A DNA stretch of 64,000 nt from Corylus avellana. Its lineage: Eukaryota; Streptophyta; Magnoliopsida; Fagales; Betulaceae. Shown here piece after piece: positions 34,914 to 47,359 of the stretch. Position numbers and translations under genes: made by a program. Under the pieces are notes generated by a model, which did not search any database, was not told the DNA's origin, and worked only from the letters and a program-made list of their open reading frames with translations. Every line of letters begins with the position of its first letter. Within the stretch, counting starts at the first letter, position 1. Location: the NCBI RefSeq assembly GCF_901000735.1, contig NC_081549.1, forward strand, positions 6,749,416 to 6,813,415, in the 5' to 3' direction.

Positions 34914-37900
34914 TCAGGTGAGTTCCCCTTTAAGGGCTCTAGCAGCTCTTTCAATTGCTCTGGCAGCCCTCCAGATCTCATGCTGAATTGCCGCTTGCCC
35001 TTCTTTTCTACTCATTCTTGAGGATCTAGAAATTGCATCTGCTACTCCAGGGAAGAAAACCAGCTTGCTTTCATAGTCACTGGGAGGCCCATAAATCTAC
35101 CCAAGAGAAAAAATAATAATAATAATAATAATAATCAGAATGAGTTGTCCGGGCAATTACAAAATGCAAAATCTGATCTACACAGTTATCAGTTACAATT
35201 AGCTTCAAGGAATCAAGGAAAAGGAAAGCACTTACAAGATGCTTAAACCACTGCCTGCCTTGAAGCCCATCAGCATCCAAGAACCCCCTTTCAGCAAGCA
35301 TCAGCCGATCATTCAGTGCTCGCTTTTTCAACACTACAGAATCACCTGTAGTTTCTTGCTGTCTCAGTATCTGCTTTTCAAAACAAGAAATACTAATTTA
35401 AATAAATACAAGAGTAAAAGAAGAGGAAAAAAAAATCAAAAGATAAAGGAGATTTACATAGGAAATTAATTTATGTTCACAAAATATGAATGTCGAACAA
35501 ACGTTATTGATTTTACCTTTGCTTCAGCTTCGGCTTCTTTAGCTGCAGAGGCAAGTTCTTGAATTGATGTTGTTAGAGGATATAGGGATACACCCCCATT
35601 CAACACTTTGCTCAAGGCATCTTTATACGCCTGCTGCATAAGGGGAAAAATACAATTTCAATATTTAGTCCGTACAGAAAGAAAAAGACATATTTAAAGG
35701 TTTGGACAATTTTAAGTCCTGAGGAAGATTTTTTTTGTTTTGTTTTATTTTTAACTGAAAACGCTTTGTTGCTTTGTTAGTAATGGTGATGCAGCATCAA
35801 CGCCTATTACACCATCCTTCAAAGTTCATAGGCTTTTAGATCAGGGAATTATTAATTTTCTGAATGAAAAGCAAGGACTAGAATAGAAAAATGTTATAAT
35901 TGCTCTTGTTCAATGGTTATCATATTCTATTGGCCAATGTTTCACTGAGCTCGACACTTGTCATGTTAATTGTTCGGCATTAAATGTGATACCCAGCTAT
36001 GCTACAGTAACACAAAATTAAGCAGCAGATATTATTTCCTTTTTTTTTATAAGTTTAAAACAGCAGATACATATATTGGGGTTATGTGCCCATTGTTCCC
36101 TTGTGTGTCTCATTATGATGTTATTTGAACTTATATACAAGTGTACGGATGTATGTGCTTCTTATGTTGAAGAGAAGGGAACTGTCTGAGAGGTGTTGTT
36201 GGTTTGACACCCAAAATTGCACAATTAACCTTGAAGCTATGTGATTAAATTAAGATAAAAATAAAATGGCCAGGTTGCAGTCATTTGAGCCCAAAATTAA
36301 GATTTACAATTTGACCTCAACTAAATTGGTAATGACAACACAGAACAGCATGGCCTTAATCCTAACCACATCTTTTGATTCTCGTCGGTTTTTTTTTTTT
36401 GGTGACAAGTAATTCCAACTAGAAAATTAATTAGGCAATTTTCCCAAACCACGCACCGGACATGCACAAACAGAGAAGAATTTGAAACATAAACAAAAGA
36501 AGATTATATAAGCACCTGCAACTGTTCAGCATAAGAGAGGTAATTGAATGGTATAATTGAATCATCAGCCAGGTGAAGGGCTAGAAGTCCCCAAATTCCG
36601 GCAACTGAGACAACACAAAACAGAAATTACATTATCTGGAAGACAATATGTTATTGACACATTGTTGGTGCAAATACATTTAAGGATAAAGCTAAGGAAA
36701 AAAGAAAGCTTACCAGCCACATGCCGCCGAAATAACGGATCTCCATAATTTGTCATCCAGCTATAGGAGTCAAAAGCAGTGTGATAGACAGGAAAATCTG
36801 AATAAGAATGAAGATTCATTACTCTACCAAACTGTTGCGCATCCAAATTAAGTTGCTAAAAGAGTATTGACAAGGTTCAGAATATCACTAGCATTGTCTT
36901 AACATTATAACCCAATATGGATAACCAAATTACAGAAAAGGAAAGAATTCATTATCTGAAGTTAGTGAAGTTATTGTTTAAACAGCCTATGGAAGTTGAT
37001 AAAAATGCAGTTCTGATTCCCACAGAGAACACAGGTAGAACCTCCATCATAGCGCTTAGTACAACTAGGAGTAAGAAATTGATTTGACATTCATAAACTC
37101 TCAAGGATGATCAACAATTATAAGAAAGCATTAAACCAAGGACACTTCGGAAATTACTGAATTGACCTTTTCTTAAGGGTCAAAGAGGAAAAAGAAAAGA
37201 AGAGAAATGTGAATTTCACAGTTTCACACACGAGTGCTCCTTACACAATACTAACTAGACAATTTGAAATGCAAATTTTGTAAAACGTCCAATTTGTTTC
37301 ACCTAAAAACATGTGATGTACATGTATGAGATTTACCTCTGCCATAGTATATATCAACTGAAGGAACCCCTGCATGTTGAACGAATGGAGCAAAATCGGA
37401 GTCTACTCCACCAAGTCTTTGGATCTACAGTCCAGCCAAGACAACAATTACAGTTAAAAGACCAACATAAGTTTCACATCACCAAAAGTGAAAGCATGAA
37501 ACAAGAGAACCAATTCAATTTCCATTTTTTGCATCCAAAACAAGAAACAAGTTTCAAGAAACCAATCAATGGTGCCTTGGTCACTTTTACTCTAAGACAT
37601 ACTACAGCACCATAAGTTGGTAGCATATAATAGTACAAAAGAGGAGGCAGGGAAATTTAAGGCCATAAATGCATAGAATATTCTCTGGTCCCAGTTGCTC
37701 ACTTCTCGGTCATTCTTCAAGATCTTTACATCAAAAGTTCAACTCCAACAACTTTTAGTAAATTCAGAGGTTGCTTACACAAACTCTAGTAGAACCGTCT
37801 AGTGGAGTCATTTGAGCCAAGCTATACGCACACAAGAAGTAGATTATGCTAGAGGCATCTTCATAAATAACTACGACTTAGTCCAGGAGACCATCTACCA

Positions 37901-40900
37901 TGTCTAGGGAGTCACAGATAACACTTGGGCAGATCAACTCAATCTTGTCTACGTTGTAGGAGCAGTAGTCTAACAAGAAATGTGAGAACCACCTGAGCTA
38001 GGCAATTTACCAAGCTCATTTAAGCTTTATTTAGAAGCCTAAGATGCCAAACTCAAGCTGAAGTTCTGAAGCCAGACGCCTGGAACAGATCAAACATAGT
38101 ATGAGCAGCATCAGGCATGCTCAATGAGTCAGTTGTATCTGTACATGGAATCCTAGAAAATATACTGAAATAAGCCAGTTCTGTTGCTATGTGCATTCTA
38201 GAAAATATACCATCGAAGAAGGGCTTATGTATAGCTCAGAACCACTAAGAATAATTCGAGATATGTAAGTGTTTCTATTGCCTATGGTACTTTATGATTT
38301 GTAGCCACAAATATAAAACCATAGAAATCTGGGCATAAGTATACAACCATGGACATCTACCTATCTAAGATTACACTAATGAATAGGTTCATATGGACAC
38401 ATGAACAAGCTTGAGCTAGGCAAAATCTCTAAGAAACAAACCAGAAACACAACTTAGGAGCTCAGACAAATGAAAATGAAGGCAAGGCAAAGAAGTAGGC
38501 TTCATCTTAGTTAAACCAATGTGAGGTTTCAAAAGTCTAAGATCAGCCCAGTCCATTAGACCACATTGTCTAGTATCAAAACTTATTACAGCTCTATCGG
38601 TCAAGAGGGTTTCTGAACCACATCTAAAAATATGCCACTATTTTTATTTTGATAAAAACAATTCAATTCCATAAGATTTAAAGCCCTACATCCACCACAC
38701 ACACACAGGGAGGGAACCATTACAGCACAAAGAAACCATTGACAAAATGATGATAAAAATGACTCAAGATTGCCCCTTGGGACCCTAGACACGTTTCAAA
38801 TGCCATATTGAAAAGTTAAACATTAGCTAAAACTTACGTTGATGCCTGCATTTGAAGCAACCCACTTCTCATACACTGTTGCAGGCTCTGAATCAGGATC
38901 CTTTACCTGAGATCAGTTGGAATATTAGTTGAGAGTTAAGTCACATTATTCAAATAGTGAATGTTAAGTCCAAGTTATATCCAACAAGGTGATGATTGAA
39001 TTTTTTTTTTTTTTTTTTCTTTTTTCTTTTCCATCTTTTACACTTCACCTTCTTTGTGACTTCGAGAATGAGATTGTCCAGCTGAGGAGTTGCACCAACA
39101 AAGAAACCTGGACCTTGAACCGCACAATCTACATTAAGGTAGGCAACAGCTTTTGAGCCAAGATTCACGAGGTTTTGTTCAACCCACTCAGTGGATCCTA
39201 TCTGAAATAACAAACAAATAGGTAAACTAAATTTAGAAAGTCCACTGAACAAAATAGTCAATAAGACAAACATGTTTTTATTTGATGACTTCCCAAAACT
39301 GTACGATGTAGGAGGAAATTGACACTCTCTTCAATGTGTTGGACAAAACTCTTAAAAAAACAACCACAACTCTGGACGAATATAATTTTTAATGACTAAA
39401 TAAGGATTCTTCAGGGCAGACAGTAATGAACTACATGCAAATACAGACAAACAGGAGTTGGTTCCATCCTTCCATGTTTGGATTTTTAAATGATTGCAAT
39501 TGCCAGCCTGTCAGTGACGGAAAGGCAGAATCACAATTAGAATGAGTGCAGCAGTCACCATAAAATTAATAGCAAAATACTTCTCTCTCACACACACACA
39601 CATGCGAGCGCGCGCGCACACAAAGAAAAAAACAGTGGAAGTGGGCCAAGTGGCTGTGTCCTCACAAGGCAGCACTCTGATTAAAAAGAGAAATGCAACA
39701 AGTAACGGGGAGCCAAAGCTGCAAGGCAGCAATAATGAAGGCAAAAACTAGACATACTTTCCCATATATTTAACACTGCTAACAAAGTAGGACTCCCATG
39801 CATTAGGAACTCATGCTTCAGCAACGAATTGCATGCATAAGCAATAGGTGACCTATTCTTGATAAATCATACACAGTTAAAGGATCTCTTGTCATGGACA
39901 CAATTATGTTCATCCCTTTTGAAAACAAAAATTCAAATAACTTGGAGATAGATGCTCCTTTTCTCCCCAACTGGGGTACACATTAATGACCAATGAAAAA
40001 AGGAACATTACCTACCATCCCAAATTCTTCCGCATCCCAACTGCAGAGAAATATTGTCCTACGAGGCTTCCACCGCAAGCGCATTAAAAGAGCATATCGC
40101 CGAGCAATGTCAAGCAGGGCAGCAGTTCCACTATTAGGGTCAACAGCACCATACGTCCATGCATCTCTATGATTGCCAAGCAGCACATAGCGGTCAGGCT
40201 CTTCCAACCCCCTTATGACAGCAAAAACATTATGAATAGTCACTACCCTTTTCTCCCCCTATAAAATGTGAGACAAAAAACAAAAAAACAGATTAAAAAA
40301 TTGAGGAAGTTGGTAAGGGGAAAAGAAAAGAATTGAGAAAGCAATAGGCCAAAAAAATATAGTACACAAAGTAAATCTCTTTTGTAGAGAAAAAAGTGAA
40401 CGCAAGGATAATCGAACATAAGTACACAAGACACAGAAAAAAGCTAAGCTCATAAGCACAAAGCTAAGGACGAACTTCTGTCTAACGGAACCAAATACTA
40501 TTTCAAAACATGGCTTTCAAAAGGTTTTAGGCTTTGTTGCTTCAAATTGGCGAGACAGTGATAAAGCAGGAATCAACACCACAGATCCATCAATGAGTAT
40601 GAGCACAATTTTGTATTCACAAGACAAATCCAAGCTAGGGAAGTTTCAGCCTATCTATATTTTGGAAAACCTTTTCTCAATAAGTAATTATTTGATTGAC
40701 AACGAAAAAATTGTCCTGGTAAACTTAATAAAGAAACTTGCTACAGTGTTTTAAGAACTACAATAAGTACAAGGACAAGGACAGTTATGCAACAAAATTA
40801 TGCAGGATTTTCAAATTTTATCCCAAGAAAAAATAGTTATATATCCAACACAGGAGATATTATTTTGATCATAAGAAAACACTTTATTATAATGGCCTTC

Positions 40901-42299
40901 AATGAATAATTCATGTATGACAATTTTTTTTTGGAGGGTGAGTTCAAACTTGTCTGTAATCGGTAATCATAAGCCAAACCAGAAAACTTACCAAAAATTT
41001 TCAATTGAAACCAACTCAGCCACCTACCATTCACATTTGACAAAAACCTTAGCTCAATAAATAAAGACAACCAAAAAGGCCTACTTTCCCAAACATGTAC
41101 AGAAAACTTTCTATCCACTGTCAAAAGTACCAAATCCACAACGAAATAAAACCACGTCACAATTCATCCATACCCACGAAGCCCACATCCAAAACTTGAC
41201 CAAACTTTACTCAACCAACCAGTCTCTTCTAACAAAACAAACAACAATAGAACGCAAGCACCAAAGTCAACCTCTGTTCTATTCCAGCACACAACACTTT
41301 CCAAAATCAAATTTGACTTCAATTTGCATCAAACACACTAAGCAAGCACGTATATATACATATAGCACCAACCTGGTAAGTGAAGTTCAGCATCGTTGGG
41401 CCCGGCCCGACGCCACCGACCCCGGTCGACCACTCAGGCGGAGACTGAGCGCCTCCGAGCGAGCCCAAGATGGTCTCTGCGGCCTCGGCCGACAAAGGCA
41501 TAGACGGAATTCTGGGGAATCTCTTCAAAACCTCACTGTCCTCCAAGTCCAAGCGCTCTCCACCGTCGACCCCAGCCCACCCGGGGCTCAGCGGGTCCCC
41601 CACTCCACTCATCACCGTCCCTCTCTCGAAGCCCTTCCTAAACTTGTCCCCCTCAGCGTACAATAGCACAGCCAAGGCCCCGTGCGCCTCGGCCTTTCGG
41701 ACCACAACCCCTCTCGGCAAACCGCCCTTTCTCGCTATCACCACGCACCCGCTAACGTTCACCCCCAACTTCCGCAGCGCAAAATAGTCCTCGTCCGTGC
41801 CGTGGTTCACGAACACCGCCTTGGCGTGCGCTGACCCGGACGGCGAGTACGCGTGGTAGGGCCTCACCACGTTGGCGGACTCGGTGAGCTCGGCCAACGG
41901 GAGGTCAACGACCTTGCCGTCGCTAAAATGCGCGGAGAGCGAGGACTGCACAGGATAAGACAGTAGCGCTGTGTACTCCGCCGTACGGGTCTCGAGTCCC
42001 ATTTCCTTGAAGTTGGATAGCACGTAGTTCGCGGTGTCGAGTGAGGCTTTTGTCCCGGCGAGGTGAGGGTGCAGAGTGAGCGCCCGCAGGTAGGAAGCGA
42101 GGGTGTGATTGGTTGCGGATGAGAGGAAGATCTGACGGTAGCGGAGAGCGGTCTCCGGATTGGAGAGCGATTCCGCCGGGCGCGGGTAATGCAGCGTATA
42201 GAATCCCAGAATGCAGAGGACAAGGAGGAGTACAAAGGTCAACATCGGCGGTGGTTTCGACGTGAAGATTGTTGTCGCCTTCGAGAAGGCTTCCGCCAT
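34914..42299 (-). CDS. LAMP1: AMP1/LAMP1-type glutamate carboxypeptidase II-like M28 peptidase
   Basis: Ten exons on the minus strand: 42299-41373, 40258-40016, 39201-39049, 38906-38838, 37424-37337, 36797-36714, 36604-36516, 35630-35517, 35370-35236, 35096-34914, giving 694 residues. An N-terminal signal-anchor (about 19-38, [18 protein letters not shown]) is followed by the protease-associated insert and the M28 zinc peptidase core. Predicted metal and catalytic residues are all present: His339 (GNHRDAW), Asp349 (VDPNSG), Glu386/387 (WDAEEFG), Asp415 (LNVDCA) and His499 (VYHTAFDSY). The C-terminus is the transferrin-receptor-type dimerisation helix region. Plant AMP1/LAMP1 are ER-membrane proteins that control meristem size and leaf initiation rate and limit miRNA-mediated translation repression (family knowledge). 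The start is MAEAFSK, although the frame is open further upstream. AMP1 and LAMP1 cannot be separated with certainty by eye; I favour LAMP1. Exon 8 has a NAGNAG acceptor. Confidence 0.93.
35108..35135. repeat. (AAT)n microsatellite in intron 9 of the M28 peptidase gene
   Basis: About nine tandem AAT units, starting about 12 bases beyond the acceptor of the last exon. Confidence 0.8.
39583..39625. repeat. Alternating purine-pyrimidine tract (CA)n-(GC)n in intron 2 of the M28 peptidase gene
   Basis: CT and CA repeats run into an alternating GCGAGCGCGCGCGCACACAC segment. Alternating GC/CA of this length is a classic Z-DNA-prone sequence. Confidence 0.75.
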
Positions 42300-42471
42300 T
42301 TCTAGAAACCGAACAGAGGTTAGGTCTGGAAGAGTACTATACGCAGCTGAATGCCTGAAAAAAGAAAAAGAAAAAAGGCTTAAGAGCAGGTTGCCCGTTG
42401 CCGGTATTTTCCAATTCAATTTGGTTTTTTTTTTCCAGTGTACAATGGTGGGGAGTGTGAACTTGGCGTGA

Positions 42472-42559
42472 TATATATATATATATACACATGAAAGAAT
42501 AGACAGAGAAATGGAAGGCATGCTGTGTGCGTGTAGTGTAGTGTGTTTGTGACGTGGCT
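42472..42559 (-). promoter_or_regulatory. TATA-rich promoter with G-box-like element for the M28 peptidase gene
   Basis: An (AT)n stretch at about 42472-42488 lies roughly 175 bases upstream of the ATG. It can supply the TATA box on the minus strand. GACGTGGC at 42551-42558 (GCCACGTC on the gene's strand) is a G-box/ABRE-like ACGT core about 255 bases upstream. The inference rests on position only. Confidence 0.35.
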
Positions 42560-43072
42560 TTGGGAATCACGCGAAAATGACCCGAAACCCCTTTTGGAGT
42601 GGATGGGTCCCCACACACTTCCGCATACAAAAATATATACTGATTGCAACCCTTTATTAGAAATTTAGAAGTGGATCGCATCCGGCGTTGTCTCAGTCTG
42701 TGTCTCGCAAATCAAATATAATAAACAGATACGGTGATGCCAATGTTCGTTAAAAGTTATTGTTTTTTGTTTTTTTGCTTTTGTTCTTTTGTATTTTATT
42801 TTTGGTTCTCAACCCAAATACATTTACAAGTACGGCTCTCTCTCTCTCTCTCTCTCTCTCATCTTTTATTTTTCAGTATATATTTTTACAAATAATTTAT
42901 ATTTATATATATCACGTCAAAATACTTTTTCAAATAAAAAATAAAAATATACTTCAAAACACATCTCGAATAGGTCGCATTCAGTTTTACAAGATTTTTA
43001 ACTTTACCCCCATAACTTATATACTTAGCATTCTTATCCAATTAATCAAAATAATTTTAATATTATTTACGT

Positions 43073-43130
43073 TCTCAAGGAGTAGTTCAATCGGCTGTGA
43101 ATCACGTCTCATGAAACAAAAGCTACTACA
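43073..43130 (+). mobile_element. Partial tRNA-derived SINE
   Basis: CTCAAGGAGTAGTTCAATCG followed by GCTGTGAATCACGTCTCATG matches the 5' part (box A region) of the SINE at 44315. The copy stops before the box B region. The 20 bases upstream are also similar in both copies. Confidence 0.4.
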
Positions 43131-44314
43131 GTACTCACTCACCGAATAAAATAGTGAAAGTGAATAATTAAAATAAAAAACATAATATAAGTGCTGTGAA
43201 AAAATTGGTAACTAAAATGAAGAAATGTGAATTTCTTATTTCTTAGCTAAAATTAAGAGTATTTGATGAACTAAATGTTAATTCTCTTATATACTATTAA
43301 TGTTAAGTTAATTTCTTATTTATTTGCCATAATAGCTTGTCACCTGCCTTTTATAACTATAAATGCTAAAACGTAGTGTTTCTAAAATTGAATTGGATAA
43401 TTTTTTTTTTTTTAATTCAATTTATTAAGCTGACATTTGTCTTTAGAATACGCTATTTTCACATACTCTAAACATATGTCGTGTGCTTTGTTAACCGTAT
43501 TTTTTTAATCCAATTTGTACAATGACACCTTACCATATTTATTTATCAGTTAACGGTCATTATATCGTGCCAACATGATTAGTACAAAAAATTCAACTTT
43601 CATATATACGTTACAAATGTATACGTTTCATCAATGACATATACATAATGTTTTAAAATATCACTTTTTTCCTTTATATAATGTTGACCAGTTGACTCGA
43701 GTACAGCGACAAAACACCTTACCCGATCCCCTCCTTTTAGCAAGCCAATAACGTAGTGATCTTAATATGAGGTGGTCATTTATAAAAGTCATGAGACCTA
43801 AAGAATGCAAAAACAAGAAAGACTCTAATAAGAGCGCGCACGCCGTATTCGGCTATAAGAAGTAGTGGACACTAGATAAAAAGAAATATACACATCGTAG
43901 CTATTTTTTGGCGGGCAATTCGATCGCTCTTGTACTTTATTTTACGGATACTTTTTTAATTATTATCTTGACACACAATCAACTGTTGTAACATGATGGA
44001 CTCACGTTCCAAAGCAGTGTTATAGCCAAAAGAGAATCAAAAACAACATGGGATTTGGTCAAAAGAAGCTAAAATATTAAGGTGGTGGGTCCTTTGTGTT
44101 CTAAGGAGAGAGGAGGATGATTTTTTATATGAAGGCGGTTTTGGCTTCATACTTATTTGATGTGATTTGAGGGATAGGGTGGCTGACAAACATTTGGAGC
44201 GCCACTGCTGCAAAAATCTCACAATCCTCCACGTGCAAACTTTTCATGTCACGTTTGGGGTTTAAGAATGTCATTTTCGTCATTTCGTAATTCAATTTTG
44301 ATTATGACATTCAA

Positions 44315-44442
44315 AATATTTTAATATTTATGCTCTCAATGAGTAGCTCAATTAACTGTGAACTACGTCTAATAAAGCGAAGGTCATTAGTTCGAATTTT
44401 CTTTCTCCCTTCTCTTGTGAGAACATGTCAAAAAAAAAAAAA
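44315..44442 (+). mobile_element. tRNA-derived SINE with poly(A) tail
   Basis: A box A-like GAGTAGCTCAATTAAC and a box B-like GGTCATTAGTTCGAAT sit about 35 bases apart, as in tRNA-derived SINEs. A pyrimidine-rich linker, CTCTTGTGAGAACATGTC and a 15-base A tail end the element. Target duplications were not resolved. Confidence 0.55.
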
Positions 44443-45960
44443 AATCAATCAGCCAACTAATAAAGGTTATGGATTTAATGCTCTTGAACTCGATTATAAT
44501 TAAGTTTAGGGATTAAGCATTTTGAAGAGAAAAGAAAAAAAAAATTAAATTATAAAATATTAAAACAATGGATTTGTTACATCTCAAAAAGTTATTCACC
44601 TTTATAGCCACGTATAAAAGATTTGGAACACAAAAACATATATATAATTAGATGGACGGATTAAACATATATTGTCTTAGATGTCATAAAAAAACTACAA
44701 CATGTTTTGTTTTTTAAAAGTCCAGTTTAATTAAATATAAACCGTTAAAAAGACTACAGCGCCAAATCCCTCACGCGGCAAGGCTCATGGCCCCTTAATT
44801 TTGAATTTTTCCCTTAAAATAGTTAAATATAGTTATTTGGGCCTAAAATTTAGGCTTGCTCCTTGTCAAAATCATGCTTGACCCTCATTCATGCTTTAGT
44901 AAACAATGCATCGGTCTCTATAGGCTATGTTTGGCAAAGGAGTGAACTTGAGAAAATTGACCGGAACTATAGTAGATTTGATTGATGTGAGAAAAAAAAG
45001 TAACATCAACTCAACAAGACATCTTATCCCAAATGCTTTGCAAATCAGAATTTTTATCTATTCAAAAAAAATCATTTTCAAGTTTTTCCAAAAACACAGT
45101 TTTGAACCTTTTTTTTTTTTTTTTTTTTTAAGTTTTTCTTAAACCAAAATGACCCATTTTTGCTTGACACTATTTTTTTATATACTAAAAGCATTTTTTA
45201 AGCTGATTCATTCACTTTCAAAAGGGGTATTAATAATAGATAGCACTATTTACTCAAGAGACAGAGAGAATCTAAACACAGTTGTATTGAAACAAATAAA
45301 ATATGCTTCAGTAGATGATACTATTTGAAACTGATAATCCAAATAAAAAAACAAAGAAGGCATTAACATCTTTACCAGCAAGTGCTGCCCCTCCCCACAT
45401 GATACTATCTTTGTTTTGAGGGACATATCTTTAACAGATACTATGAATAAAACATCTAGTGGCCACAAATCCACACAAAAGGAATTGTCAAGGTTTTGTC
45501 CAAGAAAGACTGAAAGAGACATGAAAACCTTTGCCTTTTTCTGGATCTTTATTCACCCTGTTTTTTTGTGAAAAAAGAATGAGAATAGATGTCCCCTTTC
45601 CCCTTTCACTTTCACTTGCACTTTGTAATCTTAAGCCAAAGCTAAAGGCCCAAAAGCAGAAGAGTGGGATCAGTGGGTGTACCATGCCAGGGTGAGTGGG
45701 GAGGGCATTAGCCTTTCAAGCATCCATGTCTCTCTCTCACTCCAAAAAAGATGCATTTGCCCATCAAATAATGCAATCATTTGAGATGCTTTTACAGAGG
45801 ATACTGTTAGGAAGACAGCCATGGTCCCAAGAGATTTTCAATGTCCAATCTCAATTCTCCATCTGGATATCTTAAGATTGTTCTGTGATTGCCTAAATTC
45901 TCTCCACTTGGCTGCTACCAACCACTGCCCATGCTATAGCCACTGGTGGTCCAACCTACT

Positions 45961-46100
45961 ATCCGAGGTAATTGACATCTAGCTTTATATACTATATTTT
46001 TATCCTACAACAATCTCATAATGCCAACCCTCCTATCAGAGGTAATTGACATTTAGCTTTATATACTATATTTTTATCCTACAACAATCTTATAATGCCG
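45961..46100. repeat. 74-bp tandem duplication
   Basis: The segment starting at 45961 recurs from 46035 with a few substitutions (for example GACATCTAGC against GACATTTAGC). Both copies contain TTTATATACTATATTTTTATC and CTACAACAATCT. Confidence 0.85.
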
Positions 46101-46254
46101 GCATAATAGTTCCAGCCAAATAAGAACTGATTTAAGGGTTACTCATACATTTACCATAAGAGTAAAAGTAATGCTAGAAACTACATTTTTATCAATCGAT
46201 GCTGATATAGCAATTCCAACCAATACTTGGATCAGACTTTGTTTAAAAAAGAAA

Positions 46255-46495
46255 AGAAAAAAAGTAATGCTAAATATTATATTTTTATCTTACAATTATC
46301 CAACAATGTTGATGTGACACTCCAAATCAACCATTCAACTTTTTTTGAAGTGTCACATCAGCATTATTAAATAGAATTATAGTATCGAACATTTTTAAAA
46401 ATAAATAAATAAATTCAAAAGTTGGTTGAAACTGACACACCAACATTATGAAATAATTGTAAGATAAAAATGTAATCTCTATCATTATTCCATAA
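46255..46495. repeat. Inverted-repeat block, probable MITE
   Basis: AGTAATGCTAAATATTATATTTTT...CTTACAATTATCCAACAATGTTGATGTGACA on the left is mirrored on the right by TGACACACCAACATTATGAAATAATTGTAAGATAAAAATG. A short inner inverted repeat (GTGACACT...AGTGTCAC) lies between them. It has the organisation of a foldback MITE, but I could not fix its ends or target duplication. Confidence 0.5.
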
Positions 46496-46766
46496 TGTAC
46501 ACGAACATTTATCAAAAAAAAAAAAAAAAAAAGACAAGGATAATGTGTAAGGTCAACTAGCCTATATGAAGACAAATGAAGATTAGGGTTAGGCTCGTTT
46601 GATTCGATGTTTTAGGTGTGACCTAACATGCATGCTGGTGATAATAATTGTGGTACAAACAATGTTAAAATGTGGCAGCTATGTCATTAACAAGCTTATT
46701 ATGATTATGACAGCCAAAATCTTTGAAGGGGAGTGTAACTTCAACAAGCTGGTTCACATCATTGAG

Positions 46767-47357
46767 GTGATGGGTTTGGCACTCTCAGCCTGATTTCATA
46801 ACCAAAACCCTATCTTAATTGTCAACTTAACAGCCAGATGATAACACACGTATCTAATTTCAAAAAGAATGGCTACAAAAAAATGATAAGGGAAAGAAAG
46901 GAGCTTCTCTTCTCTCATGAGTAAAACATCAGAAGGGGGGAATTGATTGAAACTGATCCCTCTAAAGTCTATCTTTTCAAGAAACAGCACTAATAAAGGA
47001 GAAGATAATGTATTGACAGTATTTCTACTTCAAACCCAGATCAAAAAGAAAGACAAAATTGTTTTGAAGACAGTTTCCTTTGTACATTATCCATGTGTCT
47101 CTGTCTCATAAGCAGGCCTCTCCACTGGAGCATGATTTGGGTCCAATGCCCTTCAAATTCCTACTATACTGTTATAAGTACCATAAACGGCGAAAAGCAG
47201 CCCACATGACAAGATGCAAAAATCCAAGGCTTTTTGCTAGAAATGCAGAGAAGAACCAAATAATATTAGGTGAAATGAGGCTGGCAAAACATATGAGATC
47301 AGTGCACATACAGTACTTCCCACGAGTGAGGCGAACATACCGAACCCTGGCACGCAC
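46767..47357. repeat. Downstream copy (A) of a 0.59-kb tandem duplication of the transporter 3' end
   Basis: The sequence is nearly identical to 47360-47949. By eye the differences are one base in a G run (about 46925), one A/G at about 47005 and one T/C at about 47329. It holds, on the minus strand, about 67 codons' worth of transporter exon 3 (including the same TAG) plus the 3' flank. It has no promoter or upstream exons, so it is a non-functional partial copy. Confidence 0.95.
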
Positions 47358-47359
47358 AA

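Larger units (their letters stand above)
42300..46766. other. Gene-poor, repeat-rich intergenic region
   Basis: This region lies upstream of the M28 peptidase gene and downstream of the transporter duplication. It contains a (TC)n microsatellite at 42836-42860, two SINE-like copies (43073 and 44315), several A or T tracts, a 74-bp tandem duplication at 45961-46100 and an inverted-repeat block at 46260-46490. No ORF here resembles a known protein. Confidence 0.5.

Noticed and set aside
41470..41787. Plus-strand ORFs over the large exon of the M28 peptidase
   Set aside because: They are shadows caused by the high GC content of the exon; the minus-strand frame carries the family signature.
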